From NCBI RefSeq assembly GCF_005508865.1, contig NZ_SCOM01000002.1:434001-498000 (forward strand): a stretch of 64,000 nt of DNA. Direction: 5' to 3'. Source of the DNA: Pseudomonas sp. F(2018). Lineage in GTDB: Bacteria > Pseudomonadota > Gammaproteobacteria > Pseudomonadales > Pseudomonadaceae. Positions within the stretch are counted from its first letter, which is position 1; each line of letters opens with the position of its first letter. A program made the position numbers and the translations under genes. The notes beneath the pieces are model-generated. The model was not told the origin of the DNA, made no database searches, and worked only from the letters and a program-made list of their open reading frames with translations. Below, in pieces: positions 55,940 through 63,975 of this stretch.

Positions 55940-56419
55940 TCAGGGCAGCAGGGTGGAGTGGCGCAGGTTGCCGGGGTAGGCCTTGTCACGCAGTTGCAGC
56001 GCCAGGATGTTGTCGATGGCGCCGATATCCAGCCGGTCCAGCTGCTCGCGCATCGCCTGGCTCAGGTGGCGCAGGTACGCCACTCGCCCGGCCAGATGGC
56101 AGTAGGCCTGGCCGAGCTCGTGGGCCAGCACCAGCGCCGGGGCGGTGTCGGTCTGCTCGGTGCTGCCGTATGCGCTGCCCAGGTTCCAAAGCAGGTGCCC
56201 GGCGCCATTGGGCTCGCTGCTGCGCGGCGGGCGCCAGGCCTCCCGGCTACGATCGCCTGGGCCGGCGGTGACTTCGATGTGCAGCAGCTGGGGTACGGTC
56301 ATCAGTTCGTTGAGCACGAAGGCGGCGAAGCGGGATTGACGCAGGTACTGGCCGGCATTGCGAAAGGCATCCTCCGCGATGCTCTGCTCCAGCTTCCTGC
56401 CGGTGACGATGATGGTCAT
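55940..56419 (-). CDS. Zincin-like (M91/NleD-type) protein with altered active site
   Basis: 159 aa. The stretch APALVLAHELGQAYCHLAG (93-111 approx.) follows the layout of NleD-type M91 zincins (LAHELiHAxHxxxG), but the second metal-binding His is Gln (HELGQ). The C-terminal IDNILALQLRDKAYPG resembles the ENaiR...RxxY tail of that family. No signal peptide. CAGGAG precedes the ATG at 56419. It may be a weakened or repurposed enzyme, or an effector. It is cotranscribed with the small exported protein. The family assignment is my inference and moderate only. Confidence 0.55.
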   Translation of the reverse strand: MTIIVTGRKLEQSIAEDAFRNAGQYLRQSRFAAFVLNELMTVPQLLHIEVTAGPGDRSREAWRPPRSSEPNGAGHLLWNLGSAYGSTEQTDTAPALVLAHELGQAYCHLAGRVAYLRHLSQAMREQLDRLDIGAIDNILALQLRDKAYPGNLRHSTLLP

Positions 56420-56696
56420 CGGTGACTCCTGGTAGTGGGCGCCCGGGATTGGGGCAGGAGCCATGGTTTCAGTCGTACCGGTGGGGCTTCAGAGGGAAAG
56501 GCTTCAGGCCAAGCGTGCGCGCCTTCGCAAATGGCGACATGGATTGCGAGTGATGGCACATTGATATGGCTTTTGTCGGTGAAAGGTGCTTCCTTATTGG
56601 CCCTTTTGCTGCCGCTTCGTCGTGACTCGCAGTGGCAACAGTGCTAACAAGAAGGCTGGTAGTACCGATCCGGCCCATGCGTTACGAGGATTGCCG
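56420..56696. other. 277-bp region with no gene seen
   Basis: Between the divergent zincin-like gene and the response regulator gene. No good ORF or terminator is seen; it probably contains both promoters. Confidence 0.4.
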
Positions 56697-57698
56697 ATGG
56701 CGACCATTTCCCTGCTGGTCTGCGATGACTCCGCCATGGCGCGCAAGCAGTTGCTGCGCGCCCTGCCCGCGGAGTGGCCAGTGCAGATCAGCCAGGCCAC
56801 CAACGGTGCGGAGGCCCTGGAGCGGATTCGCCAGGGCGGTATCGACCTGCTTCTGCTCGACCTGACCATGCCGGTGCTGGACGGCTACGGCGTACTCGCC
56901 GGCCTGCGTGACGAGGGCCTGCAGTGCAAGGTCATCGTGGTTTCCGGTGACGTGCAGGACGAGGCCGTGCGCCGTGTAACCGAGCTGGGCGCGCTGGCCT
57001 TCCTGAAGAAGCCGGCCGAGCCCGAGCTGGTGCGCGAGACCCTGCAGCGCCTCGGCCTGTTCGACGAGGCCGTCACCGCGCCGCCGCGCGATCCGAGCGA
57101 GCTGGGCGAGCCGTCGGTGAACTTCCGCGATGCCTTCCGCGAGGTGATCAACGTCGCCATGGGCCGCGCCGCCGCGCTGCTGGCGCGGGTGCTGGGCGTG
57201 TTCGTGCAGCTGCCGCTGCCCAACGTCAACATCCTCGAGGTCGGCGAGCTGCACATGGCACTGGCCGATGCGCAGAGCGACGAACGCCTCACCGCCGTGT
57301 GCCAGGGCTATATCGGCGGCGGCATTTCCGGCGAGGCGCTGCTGATCTTCCATGACTCGGAAGTGGCGGACATGGCCAAGCTGCTGCACCGCAGCGCCAT
57401 CGAAAGCTCCGCCATGGAGATGCTGCTGGACATGTCCAGCGTGCTGATCGGCGCCTGCCTCAGCGGCATCGCCGAGCAGATCAACATCAAGTTCTCCCAG
57501 GGCCATCCGCAGATCCTCGGCCAGCATGCGCCGATCGACGAGCTGATCCGCCTCAATCAGCAGCGCTGGCGCAAGACCCTGGCGGTGGAATTCAGCTACA
57601 GCATCGAGGGGCACGATATCCACTTCGACCTGATGCTGCTGTTCACCGAGGACTCGGTGCCGCTGCTGACCAAAAAACTCGCCTACATGATGGGTTGA
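56697..57698 (+). CDS. Response regulator with CheC-type phosphatase domain
   Basis: 333 aa. An N-terminal receiver has Asp10/Asp11, phospho-acceptor Asp55 in LLLLDLTMPVLDG and Lys near 104. A CheC-like domain spans about 140-330 with the first active-site motif intact (EVINVAMGRAAALLARVLG) and the second degenerate (DMSSVLIGACLSG). CheC removes phosphate from CheY-type proteins. GAGGA precedes the ATG. The cyclase gene begins 2 bp after its stop, so the two are cotranscribed, and no histidine kinase or chemotaxis gene is nearby. Confidence 0.85.
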   Translation: MATISLLVCDDSAMARKQLLRALPAEWPVQISQATNGAEALERIRQGGIDLLLLDLTMPVLDGYGVLAGLRDEGLQCKVIVVSGDVQDEAVRRVTELGALAFLKKPAEPELVRETLQRLGLFDEAVTAPPRDPSELGEPSVNFRDAFREVINVAMGRAAALLARVLGVFVQLPLPNVNILEVGELHMALADAQSDERLTAVCQGYIGGGISGEALLIFHDSEVADMAKLLHRSAIESSAMEMLLDMSSVLIGACLSGIAEQINIKFSQGHPQILGQHAPIDELIRLNQQRWRKTLAVEFSYSIEGHDIHFDLMLLFTEDSVPLLTKKLAYMMG

Positions 57699-57700
57699 AC

Positions 57701-58657
57701 ATGGCCGAGAACATCGATCTCAACGAGTTCCACTGGCTGCTGACGATAGTGCAGAGCATCGACGTGGGCGTGGTGGTGCTGGACCGCGAGTTCCGCGTCG
57801 AGGTGTGGAACAGCTTCATGGAGAACCGCTCCGGGCGCACCCCTGAAGAGGTGCTGCGGAGGTCCTTCTTCGAGCTGTTCCCCGAGGTGGAGCAGGAGTG
57901 GTTCCGCCACAAGGTGGACAGCGTCGCCACCCTCGGCACCCCGGCCTTCACCATCTGGGAGCAGCGGCCCTATCTGGTGCGGTTCAAGAACTACCAGCCC
58001 ATCACCGGGCAGGAAGACTTCATGTACCAGAACACCACCATCCTGCCGCTGCAGGCCACCAACAGCCGCATCGAGCACATCTGCCTGATCATCTACGACG
58101 TCACCGACGTGGCGGTGAACAAGCACCAGCTGCAGTCGGCCAACAGCCAGCTCAAGCACCTGTCGCGCACTGACCGGCTCACCGGGCTGAACAACCGGGG
58201 CTACTGGGAAGAGGAGCTGCGCCGCGAATACTCGCGCCATCGCCGCTACGGCAGCATGGCGGCGCTGGTGATCTTCGATATCGACCATTTCAAGAAGATC
58301 AACGACACCTATGGCCACCCGGCCGGCGACAAGGTGATCCAGTTCGTCGCCGAGGTGGTGCGCGAGGCCATCCGCGATACGGATGTCGCCGGGCGCTATG
58401 GCGGCGAGGAGTTCGTGGTGCTGCTGCCGGATGTCGATAAGGTCAGCGCCCGGCTGTTCGCCGAGCGCCTGCGCCAGCTGGTGGAGGCGCTGGTGGTCGA
58501 GGCCGATGGCCAGGAAATCCGCTTCACCATCAGCCTCGGCGTGGCGGACCTGGGGCAACCCAGCCAGGACCACCAGCAACTGATCGAATGGGCCGACCGC
58601 GCCCTCTACCAGTCCAAGCACGGCGGGCGCAATCAAGTCTCGGTGCACGGCGGCTAG
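57701..58657 (+). CDS. PAS-GGDEF diguanylate cyclase
   Basis: 318 aa. A PAS domain spans about 10-135, and the GGDEF domain spans about 155-318. The active motif is GGEEF at 234-238 and the inhibitory I-site RxxD is Arg225 to Asp228 (RDTD), so it should make c-di-GMP and be feedback-inhibited. It has no transmembrane segment. It follows the RR-CheC gene by 2 bp and probably receives its signal from that protein or from the PAS ligand. The ATG at 57701 lacks a strong ribosome site; coupling is likely. Confidence 0.9.
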   Translation: MAENIDLNEFHWLLTIVQSIDVGVVVLDREFRVEVWNSFMENRSGRTPEEVLRRSFFELFPEVEQEWFRHKVDSVATLGTPAFTIWEQRPYLVRFKNYQPITGQEDFMYQNTTILPLQATNSRIEHICLIIYDVTDVAVNKHQLQSANSQLKHLSRTDRLTGLNNRGYWEEELRREYSRHRRYGSMAALVIFDIDHFKKINDTYGHPAGDKVIQFVAEVVREAIRDTDVAGRYGGEEFVVLLPDVDKVSARLFAERLRQLVEALVVEADGQEIRFTISLGVADLGQPSQDHQQLIEWADRALYQSKHGGRNQVSVHGG

Positions 58658-58691
58658 GGCCAGCTCCTCTGTTGGGTGTGGCTCTATGTAG

Positions 58692-58717
58692 GGTGTACTC
58701 GCCGCAGGCAGTACACC
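58692..58717. other. 8-bp inverted repeat after the GGDEF gene
   Basis: GGTGTACT (58692-58699) and AGTACACC (58710-58717) are perfect arms around a 10-base spacer. No T-run. It resembles the short palindromes found between pseudomonad genes and may act as a weak terminator. Confidence 0.4.
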
Positions 58718-58743
58718 ACCGGGGCTTACCGTTGTGCGGTGCC

Positions 58744-59922
58744 CTAAGAGCTCGCCACTTCCTCCGTGCGCCGCGCTCCGCCGGCCAGAGCCAGCAGCGC
58801 CACCGCCAGCAGACCGAGCATCGCCAGGTTCACCGGACTCCAGCCCAGGCCGCTGATCAGCGCGCCCGAGGCGAACGACGCGGCCGCTGCCACGCTGCCG
58901 TTGCCCAGCTCCATCAGCCCCTGGGCCTGGCCGCGCTCGTCGGCGGAGTGACCCTGACCGAGCAGGGTGGTGCCGGCCACCAGCATCAGGTTCCAGCCCA
59001 TGCCGAGCAGCAGGGACGAGACCAGGAAGTAGCTCTGCAGCTCGCCGCTCAGGGCAATGGCGGCGCTGGCGGTCAGCAGCGCGATACCCAGCAGCGCCAC
59101 GCGCTTGCACCCCAAACGATCCACCAGCGGGCCGGCGACGAAGGCCGGCAGGAACATGCCGACCATGTGCCAGCGGATCACCTCGGCACCGGACTCCAGC
59201 GGCAGACCACAGAAGCTCATGGCCAGTGGCGTGGCGTTCATCACCAGGACCATCAGGCCGTTGCCGATGGCGGTGATGAGCATGGCGCTGCGCACCACCG
59301 GCCGCGCCAGCAGCCCACGCATGGCGGCCAGTCCTCGGCTGGCGGGTGGCGGCAGCGCGCCCTGGCGCAGGCCGGCAAGTAGGACGATGGCCAGGGTGGC
59401 GAGCAGCGCGACCAACAGGTAGGCGCCGACGAAGGGCCGCTCCAGGGCATCGCGGGCCCACAGCGTCAGCGTCGGTGCCAGCAGCGCCGCGCACAGGCCG
59501 CCGCCGATCACCCAGGCGGTGGCGCGGCCCTTGTGCGCGTCGTCCACCGCCTCCAGGGCGGCGAAGCGGTAGTACATGGCCGAGGCCTGGTACACGCCGA
59601 TGGGCAGGGCGCCCAGGCAGAACAGCCAGAAGTCCGCCAGCCATACACCCAGCGCGCTGAGCAGGCCGCCGAGCACACCGGCGCCGGCGCCGAGCAACAG
59701 CCCCGCGTGACGCCCGCGGCGCTGCATAAAGGCCGACAGCGGCTGGGTCGCCAGCAGATAGCCGAGCACCAGCAGTGCCAGGGGCAGGGTGGCCAGGCCG
59801 TTGAGCGGCGCCAGCTGCAGGCCGACCAGCGAGGTCAGGGTGATGCCGATCATCGCGCAGCTCCAGAACAGGGCCTGGGCGATGAACAGACGCAGCAGGG
59901 TGGGGTTGCGCAGGAGCAGCAT
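58744..59922 (-). CDS. Major facilitator superfamily transporter
   Basis: 392 aa with about 12 hydrophobic helices and an MFS loop GQRxG-like element (FMQRRGRHAGLLLGA). The ATG at 59922 is used; a GTG at 59931 overlaps the stop of the HPP gene (GTGA) and is possible too. It resembles MFS sugar/drug efflux proteins of the YbjI/EmrD size, but the substrate cannot be told. It ends the minus-strand run from the GlxA-type regulator, which may control it. Confidence 0.8.
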   Translation of the reverse strand: MLLLRNPTLLRLFIAQALFWSCAMIGITLTSLVGLQLAPLNGLATLPLALLVLGYLLATQPLSAFMQRRGRHAGLLLGAGAGVLGGLLSALGVWLADFWLFCLGALPIGVYQASAMYYRFAALEAVDDAHKGRATAWVIGGGLCAALLAPTLTLWARDALERPFVGAYLLVALLATLAIVLLAGLRQGALPPPASRGLAAMRGLLARPVVRSAMLITAIGNGLMVLVMNATPLAMSFCGLPLESGAEVIRWHMVGMFLPAFVAGPLVDRLGCKRVALLGIALLTASAAIALSGELQSYFLVSSLLLGMGWNLMLVAGTTLLGQGHSADERGQAQGLMELGNGSVAAAASFASGALISGLGWSPVNLAMLGLLAVALLALAGGARRTEEVASS

Positions 59923-59927
59923 CGAGA

Positions 59928-60443
59928 TCACCAGTATTTGGGGTAGCGCGCTGTACGCGTGGCGTTGTTGTAGATCAGCGCCACCAGCATCAGCAGCAGG
60001 GCGCCGGTGAGGGTGGGGAACAGCAGGAAACCCCAGCCCGGCTGGGCGAGGAAGATGATCACCGGGTTGGAACCGGCCGGCGGATGCACGGTGCGGGTCA
60101 GCATCATCAGCGCGATGGCCGTGCCGACCGCCAGGGCCAGTGCCCACCACTGCGGGCCGAAGGCCTGCAGCAGAAGCAGGCCGACCAGCGAGCTGAGCAG
60201 ATGGCCGCCGACCAGGTTGCGTGGTTGCGAGAACGGCAGGTCGGGGTAGCCGAACACCAGCACGCAGGAGGCACCGAAGGAACCGAGCAGCAGGCTCAGC
60301 GACAACCAGTTGCCGGTGCTGGCGACGCAGGCGATGGCCAGCGCGCCACCGAGCCAGGCCAGGGCGATCTGCTGCCAGCTGGAGCGTGGCGGCAGGTTGG
60401 CGGCATCGCCGCGCAGCTTGTGCACGAGATCGAGCATGTTCAT
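59928..60443 (-). CDS. HPP-family membrane protein
   Basis: 171 aa with five hydrophobic helices and the family signature TVHPPAGSNPVI near 117-128. HPP proteins are integral inner-membrane proteins; in cyanobacteria some act in nitrite import. The ATG at 60443 overlaps the stop of the DUF1272 gene by one base (TGATG), so translation is coupled; the MFS gene starts 5 bp after its stop. Function in Pseudomonas is unknown. Confidence 0.85.
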   Translation of the reverse strand: MNMLDLVHKLRGDAANLPPRSSWQQIALAWLGGALAIACVASTGNWLSLSLLLGSFGASCVLVFGYPDLPFSQPRNLVGGHLLSSLVGLLLLQAFGPQWWALALAVGTAIALMMLTRTVHPPAGSNPVIIFLAQPGWGFLLFPTLTGALLLMLVALIYNNATRTARYPKYW

Positions 60444-60691
60444 CACTCCGAGGCGGCGCAGCCGGCGGGTTTGAAGGTGCGTTCGCTGGTGGCGGGCGAG
60501 CGCGCCAGCTTGGCGGCGGGGCGGATCGGCCGGCGCACCAGCTCGCCACCGCAGTTCGGGCAGATGCCCTGCAGGCGGTCTTGCGCGCAGTCGACGCAGA
60601 AGGTGCATTCGAAGGAGCAGATGCGCGCGTCCAGCGACTCGGGTGGCAGGTCGCGGTCGCAGCATTCGCAGCCGGGGCGCAGTTGCAGCAT
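60443..60691 (-). CDS. DUF1272 zinc-ribbon protein
   Basis: 82 aa. Eight cysteines form zinc-binding pairs: CECC at 8-11, CSFEC near 25-29, CVDC near 32-35 and CPNC near 44-47, the DUF1272 layout. The C-terminal third is basic. Function unknown; it may be a small regulatory or RNA-binding protein. It lies 32 bp downstream of the GlxA-type gene and is coupled to the HPP gene by a TGATG junction. Confidence 0.85.
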   Translation of the reverse strand: MLQLRPGCECCDRDLPPESLDARICSFECTFCVDCAQDRLQGICPNCGGELVRRPIRPAAKLARSPATSERTFKPAGCAASE

Positions 60692-60723
60692 GGTGGTTCT
60701 CCTTGGCGCGAGGGATGAATGAT

Positions 60724-61707
60724 TCAGGCGAAGCGTTCGGCGTAGTCCTGAGGGCTCACCGACAGGTGTTTGTGGAAGGTGCGGCGCAGGTTTTCCGGAT
60801 GGCGGAAGCCGGTCAGCCGCGCCACGGTACTGATCGAGGCGCCGGCGTCCTGTAGCAGCAGGCGCGCCGACTCCAGGCGCAGCTGTTCGACGTAGCGACC
60901 GGGGCCCATGCCAAGCTCCTGGACGAACAGCCGCGACAGGCTGCGCGCCGAGAGGTGGGCCTGCTGCGCCAAGGCCTCCAGCGACAGGTCGGCGGCCAGG
61001 TTCTGCGCCATCCACTCCAGCAGGCCGAGCAGGCGCGGCGTGCGGCTGGCGTCCGGGGCGAGCAGGGCGCTGAATTGCGCCTGGCCGCCGGGGCGACGCA
61101 GGAACATCACCAGGCGCCGGGCCACGGCCAGGGCCAGCGGACGGCCCAGGTCGGCCTCGACCAGCGCCAGGGCCAGGTCGATGCCGGCGGTGACGCCGGC
61201 CGAGGTGAAGACATGGGCATCGCCGTCGCGGCCGGTCGGGTCGTAGGTATGTAGGCGATCGCCGTCCACCTCGATGCGCTCGTGGCAGCGCAGGGCCGCC
61301 ACATCGGCCCAGTGCGTCGTGGCACGGCGCCCGTCGAGCAGGCCGGCGGCGGCCAGGATCAGCGCGCCGGAGCACACCGAGCCGAGGCGGCGGATCTGCG
61401 GCTCGGCGTCGCGCAGCCAGGCCAGCAGCGCCTGGTTGGCGCATTGCGCGGTCTCACCCAGGCCGCCGGGGATCAGCAGGGTGTCCAGCCCGGCCGGGTC
61501 GCAGTCGCGCCAGGCCTGGTCGGCGACCAGGCGGAAGCCGGCGGAGGTGGCCAGCGCACCGGGTTCGTCGGCCAGCACCAGCAGCCGATACGCCTCGGCC
61601 AGGCCCTGACGGCGCAACTCGACGTTGGCCGAGGCGAATACCTGCAGCGGACCGGTGACGTCGAGGCTCATCACATCGGGGTAGATCAGGCTGGCGATGG
61701 TGCGCAT
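60724..61707 (-). CDS. GlxA-type transcriptional regulator (DJ-1/PfpI plus AraC)
   Basis: 327 aa. The N-terminal DJ-1/PfpI-like domain (about 1-185) includes MSLDVTGPLQVFASAN and CSGALILAAAGLLDGRRATTHW with the cysteine near 115. The C-terminal AraC domain (about 215-320) has LSLEALAQQAHLSARSLSRLFVQELGMGPGRYVEQLRLE and ARLTGFRHPENLRRTF. These proteins often regulate use of amines, carnitine or arginine. GGAG precedes the ATG. It is followed by the DUF1272-HPP-MFS genes on the same strand and may control them. Confidence 0.9.
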   Translation of the reverse strand: MRTIASLIYPDVMSLDVTGPLQVFASANVELRRQGLAEAYRLLVLADEPGALATSAGFRLVADQAWRDCDPAGLDTLLIPGGLGETAQCANQALLAWLRDAEPQIRRLGSVCSGALILAAAGLLDGRRATTHWADVAALRCHERIEVDGDRLHTYDPTGRDGDAHVFTSAGVTAGIDLALALVEADLGRPLALAVARRLVMFLRRPGGQAQFSALLAPDASRTPRLLGLLEWMAQNLAADLSLEALAQQAHLSARSLSRLFVQELGMGPGRYVEQLRLESARLLLQDAGASISTVARLTGFRHPENLRRTFHKHLSVSPQDYAERFA

Positions 61708-61793
61708 GGGGGTTTCTCCAGAAGCTTGCGGCGAGTCTGCGCCCGCCCGGTTCTGGCAACAAGGACAATCACCCCACAGATATGGCCAGTCGC

Positions 61794-62885
61794 TCAGTCG
61801 GCCTGCGACAGGCGTTCGAGAAAGCGCAGCAGCAGGCTCTCTTCTTCGCGCAGGCCCTGGCGTGGCTTGGCGGCGCGCAGCTCGGCCAGGCTGCCGTCGA
61901 GGAAGGCGTCGAGCACCGCCGGATGGATGTAGCACTTGCGGCAGATGGCCGGGGTGTTGCCGAGCAGGCGTGAGACCTGGCGGGTGACCTCCACCACCTG
62001 GCTTCTGGCTTCGCTGTCGCTGCTCGGGCGCAGTTCGCGCAGGCGTTGCAGGGCTAGGGCGCTGCCGGCCCAGGTGCGGTAGTCCTTGGCGGTGAAATCG
62101 CTGCCGGCGTGGCTCTGCAGGTACTGGTTGACGTCCGCCGAGCTGACGCCGCGGCGCTCGCCGGCCTCGTCCAGGTACTGGAACAGCTGCTGGCCAGGCA
62201 GCTCCATGCAGCGCCGTACCGCCCGGGCCAGGCGCGGGTGGGTGAGGCTGACGCGGTGCTCGACACCGCTCTTGCCGCGGAAGTGGAAGCGGATGGCGGC
62301 GCCGGCCACCTCGACATGGCGATTGCGCAGGGTGGTGAGGCCGAAGGACTTGTTGTACCGCGCATACTGCGGGTTGCCGACGCGGATTAGGGTGGAGTCG
62401 AGCAGGGCGACCACCGTGGCCATCACCTTGTCGCGGCCCAGATCGCGCAGGGCCAGATGCTCCTCCACCTGGCGCCGTAGGCCGGGCAGGGCGCGGCCGA
62501 AGTCGAGCAGGCGCTCGTACTTGTTGCAGTCGCGCACCTCGCGCCAGCGCGGGTGGTAGCGGTACTGCTTGCGCCCGCGGGCGTCGCGGCCGACCGCCTG
62601 CAGATGGCCGCGCGGGTCGGGGCAGATCCATACCTCGGTGTAGGCCGGCGGAATCGCCAGGGCGTTGATGCGCTTGATCTCGTCGGCGTCGCGGATGCGC
62701 TCGCCGTCCACGTCGAAATAGGCGAAGTGGCCGCGCAGCTTGCGGCGGCTGATGCCGGCCTGGCGGTCATCGACATACACCAGGTCCGGCGGCAGCACGG
62801 GGCACAGCGCGGTGCCGGTGTCTTCCCGCTCGTCGGCCGGCTGTGGGCGGGTGCCACTGGCCAGCGGCGGTGCCTGTTCGCTCAT
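61794..62885 (-). CDS. DNA topoisomerase IB (poxvirus type)
   Basis: 363 aa. The catalytic core is clear: the Arg of LIRVGNPQYAR near 195, RGKSGVEHRVSLTHPRLAR, FTAKDYRTWAGS and the nucleophile Tyr319 in CRKCYIHPAV. It nicks and reseals one DNA strand, relaxing supercoils. Type IB enzymes are scattered in bacteria and are not the main enzyme. The ATG at 62885 overlaps the DUF421 stop (ATGA). It is cotranscribed with the DUF421 gene and the 94-aa gene upstream. Confidence 0.92.
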   Translation of the reverse strand: MSEQAPPLASGTRPQPADEREDTGTALCPVLPPDLVYVDDRQAGISRRKLRGHFAYFDVDGERIRDADEIKRINALAIPPAYTEVWICPDPRGHLQAVGRDARGRKQYRYHPRWREVRDCNKYERLLDFGRALPGLRRQVEEHLALRDLGRDKVMATVVALLDSTLIRVGNPQYARYNKSFGLTTLRNRHVEVAGAAIRFHFRGKSGVEHRVSLTHPRLARAVRRCMELPGQQLFQYLDEAGERRGVSSADVNQYLQSHAGSDFTAKDYRTWAGSALALQRLRELRPSSDSEARSQVVEVTRQVSRLLGNTPAICRKCYIHPAVLDAFLDGSLAELRAAKPRQGLREEESLLLRFLERLSQAD

Positions 62886-63574
62886 CGCTCGCGCTTCCAG
62901 TCCAGGGCCTGGTTCCACAGCTCGCCGCCGCAGCGGGCGCAGGTGGCGTCATGTTTGGCCTGCAGCGGCTGCGGATTGCCACAGCGGTTGCAGGCGTACA
63001 GCCCGTCGGCAGGGATGTGCTGGTAGGTCGGATTGAGCTCTTCCGGCAGCACCGACAGGCCGCTGTGGGTCTCCTCGGCGGGGAAGCAGTACAGGCTGAG
63101 ATCGCCATCGACCTCGAGGATGCCCAGGCGCACCTGGCCCAGGTGCTGTACGCCGGCGCGGCGCAGCTCCATGTGGAATTCGTCGCTGGAGATGTTCTGC
63201 GCCTCCAGGGCGCCGAGCTCGTACAGGCCGTCGCGAATGATCACCACCGGCTTGCCCTCGACCCAGTTGCCGAAGCGCGGGCTGCGCTTCATCAGGCGGG
63301 TGGTCAGGCTGTAGAGCACCAGCAGGGTGATGAACACCATGGCGACCGGCAGCAGCGGTACGTCGTGGTAGAACGACATGTCGCCGGCGGCCGAGCCGAG
63401 GGTGAGGATCACCACCAGCTCGAACAGCGACAGCTGACGCACGCCGCGCCGTCCGGAGACCTTAAGGAAGATGAACACGGCCGCGTAGGCCAGGCAGGCC
63501 CGCAGCGCCACCTCGCCAAGGAAGGCCACGGGAAAATCATCGAGCAGCATGCGCTGCCAGTCGAAAGCTTCCAT
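62882..63574 (-). CDS. DUF421 membrane protein with zinc ribbon
   Basis: 230 aa. Three hydrophobic helices (about 20-36, 46-60, 71-90) then a soluble DUF421 core with GNWVEGKPVVIIRDGLYELGALEAQNISSDEFHMELR, typical of the YetF family. The C-terminal ribbon CNRCGNPQ and CARCGG (near 196-220) is an addition. Function unknown; the related YetF is linked to spore or envelope stress in other bacteria. GGAGG precedes the ATG. The stop overlaps the topoisomerase start. Confidence 0.85.
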   Translation of the reverse strand: MEAFDWQRMLLDDFPVAFLGEVALRACLAYAAVFIFLKVSGRRGVRQLSLFELVVILTLGSAAGDMSFYHDVPLLPVAMVFITLLVLYSLTTRLMKRSPRFGNWVEGKPVVIIRDGLYELGALEAQNISSDEFHMELRRAGVQHLGQVRLGILEVDGDLSLYCFPAEETHSGLSVLPEELNPTYQHIPADGLYACNRCGNPQPLQAKHDATCARCGGELWNQALDWKRER

Positions 63575-63584
63575 GCGCACCTCC

Positions 63585-63869
63585 TCAACCGATCTGCGGA
63601 TTGCTCCAGGGCATGGACCAGGGCGCCAGCTCGTAGCCATCCTTGCTCAGCTCCAGGCGTGCCAGTTCGACCAGGCCGGCCAGGCGCGCCGGGTCGCCAT
63701 ACTGGGAGCGCGCCACATGCGCCTGGGACAGCAGCTCGACGTCGCTGTCATCGAATACGCGGAAGGAGAAGCTGGCGTCTTCGCTGTCCGCCCGGGTTTC
63801 GCAGGCATGCGGCAGGAAGGCCTGTTCGACGATGTGCAGTGCCTCTTCGAGGCTCAGGGCGGTGCTCAT
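63585..63869 (-). CDS. Small acidic protein of unknown function
   Basis: 94 aa, soluble, acidic. It contains LEEALHIVEQAFLPHACETRADSEDASFSFRVFDDSDVELLSQAHVARSQYGDPARLAGLVELARLEL, an alternating helix and strand pattern that could be a small ferredoxin-like or DUF-type fold. Its stop lies 10 bp before the DUF421 start. No known family. It is the first gene of the topoisomerase IB operon in view. Confidence 0.7.
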   Translation of the reverse strand: MSTALSLEEALHIVEQAFLPHACETRADSEDASFSFRVFDDSDVELLSQAHVARSQYGDPARLAGLVELARLELSKDGYELAPWSMPWSNPQIG

Positions 63870-63937
63870 GCGGCGCCTCCGTCTGTGGCTGTTAGTGAGT
63901 AGACGGGGCGGCAGGCGTTAGGTTCGTACAGAAAAGC

Positions 63938-63975
63938 GAAGCCCCCTGGGCCGCAGGGCGCAGGGGGCTTCTTTT
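63938..63975. terminator. Intrinsic terminator at the right end
   Basis: GAAGCCCCCTG and CAGGGGGCTTC pair and are followed by TTTT on the plus strand; on the minus strand the hairpin ends in GCTTTTC. It probably terminates a gene entering from the right edge. Confidence 0.7.

Noticed and set aside
57683..59644. 653-codon minus-strand open frame over the GGDEF and MFS genes
   Set aside because: It is a shadow in high-GC sequence; it crosses two real genes and carries no family motif.
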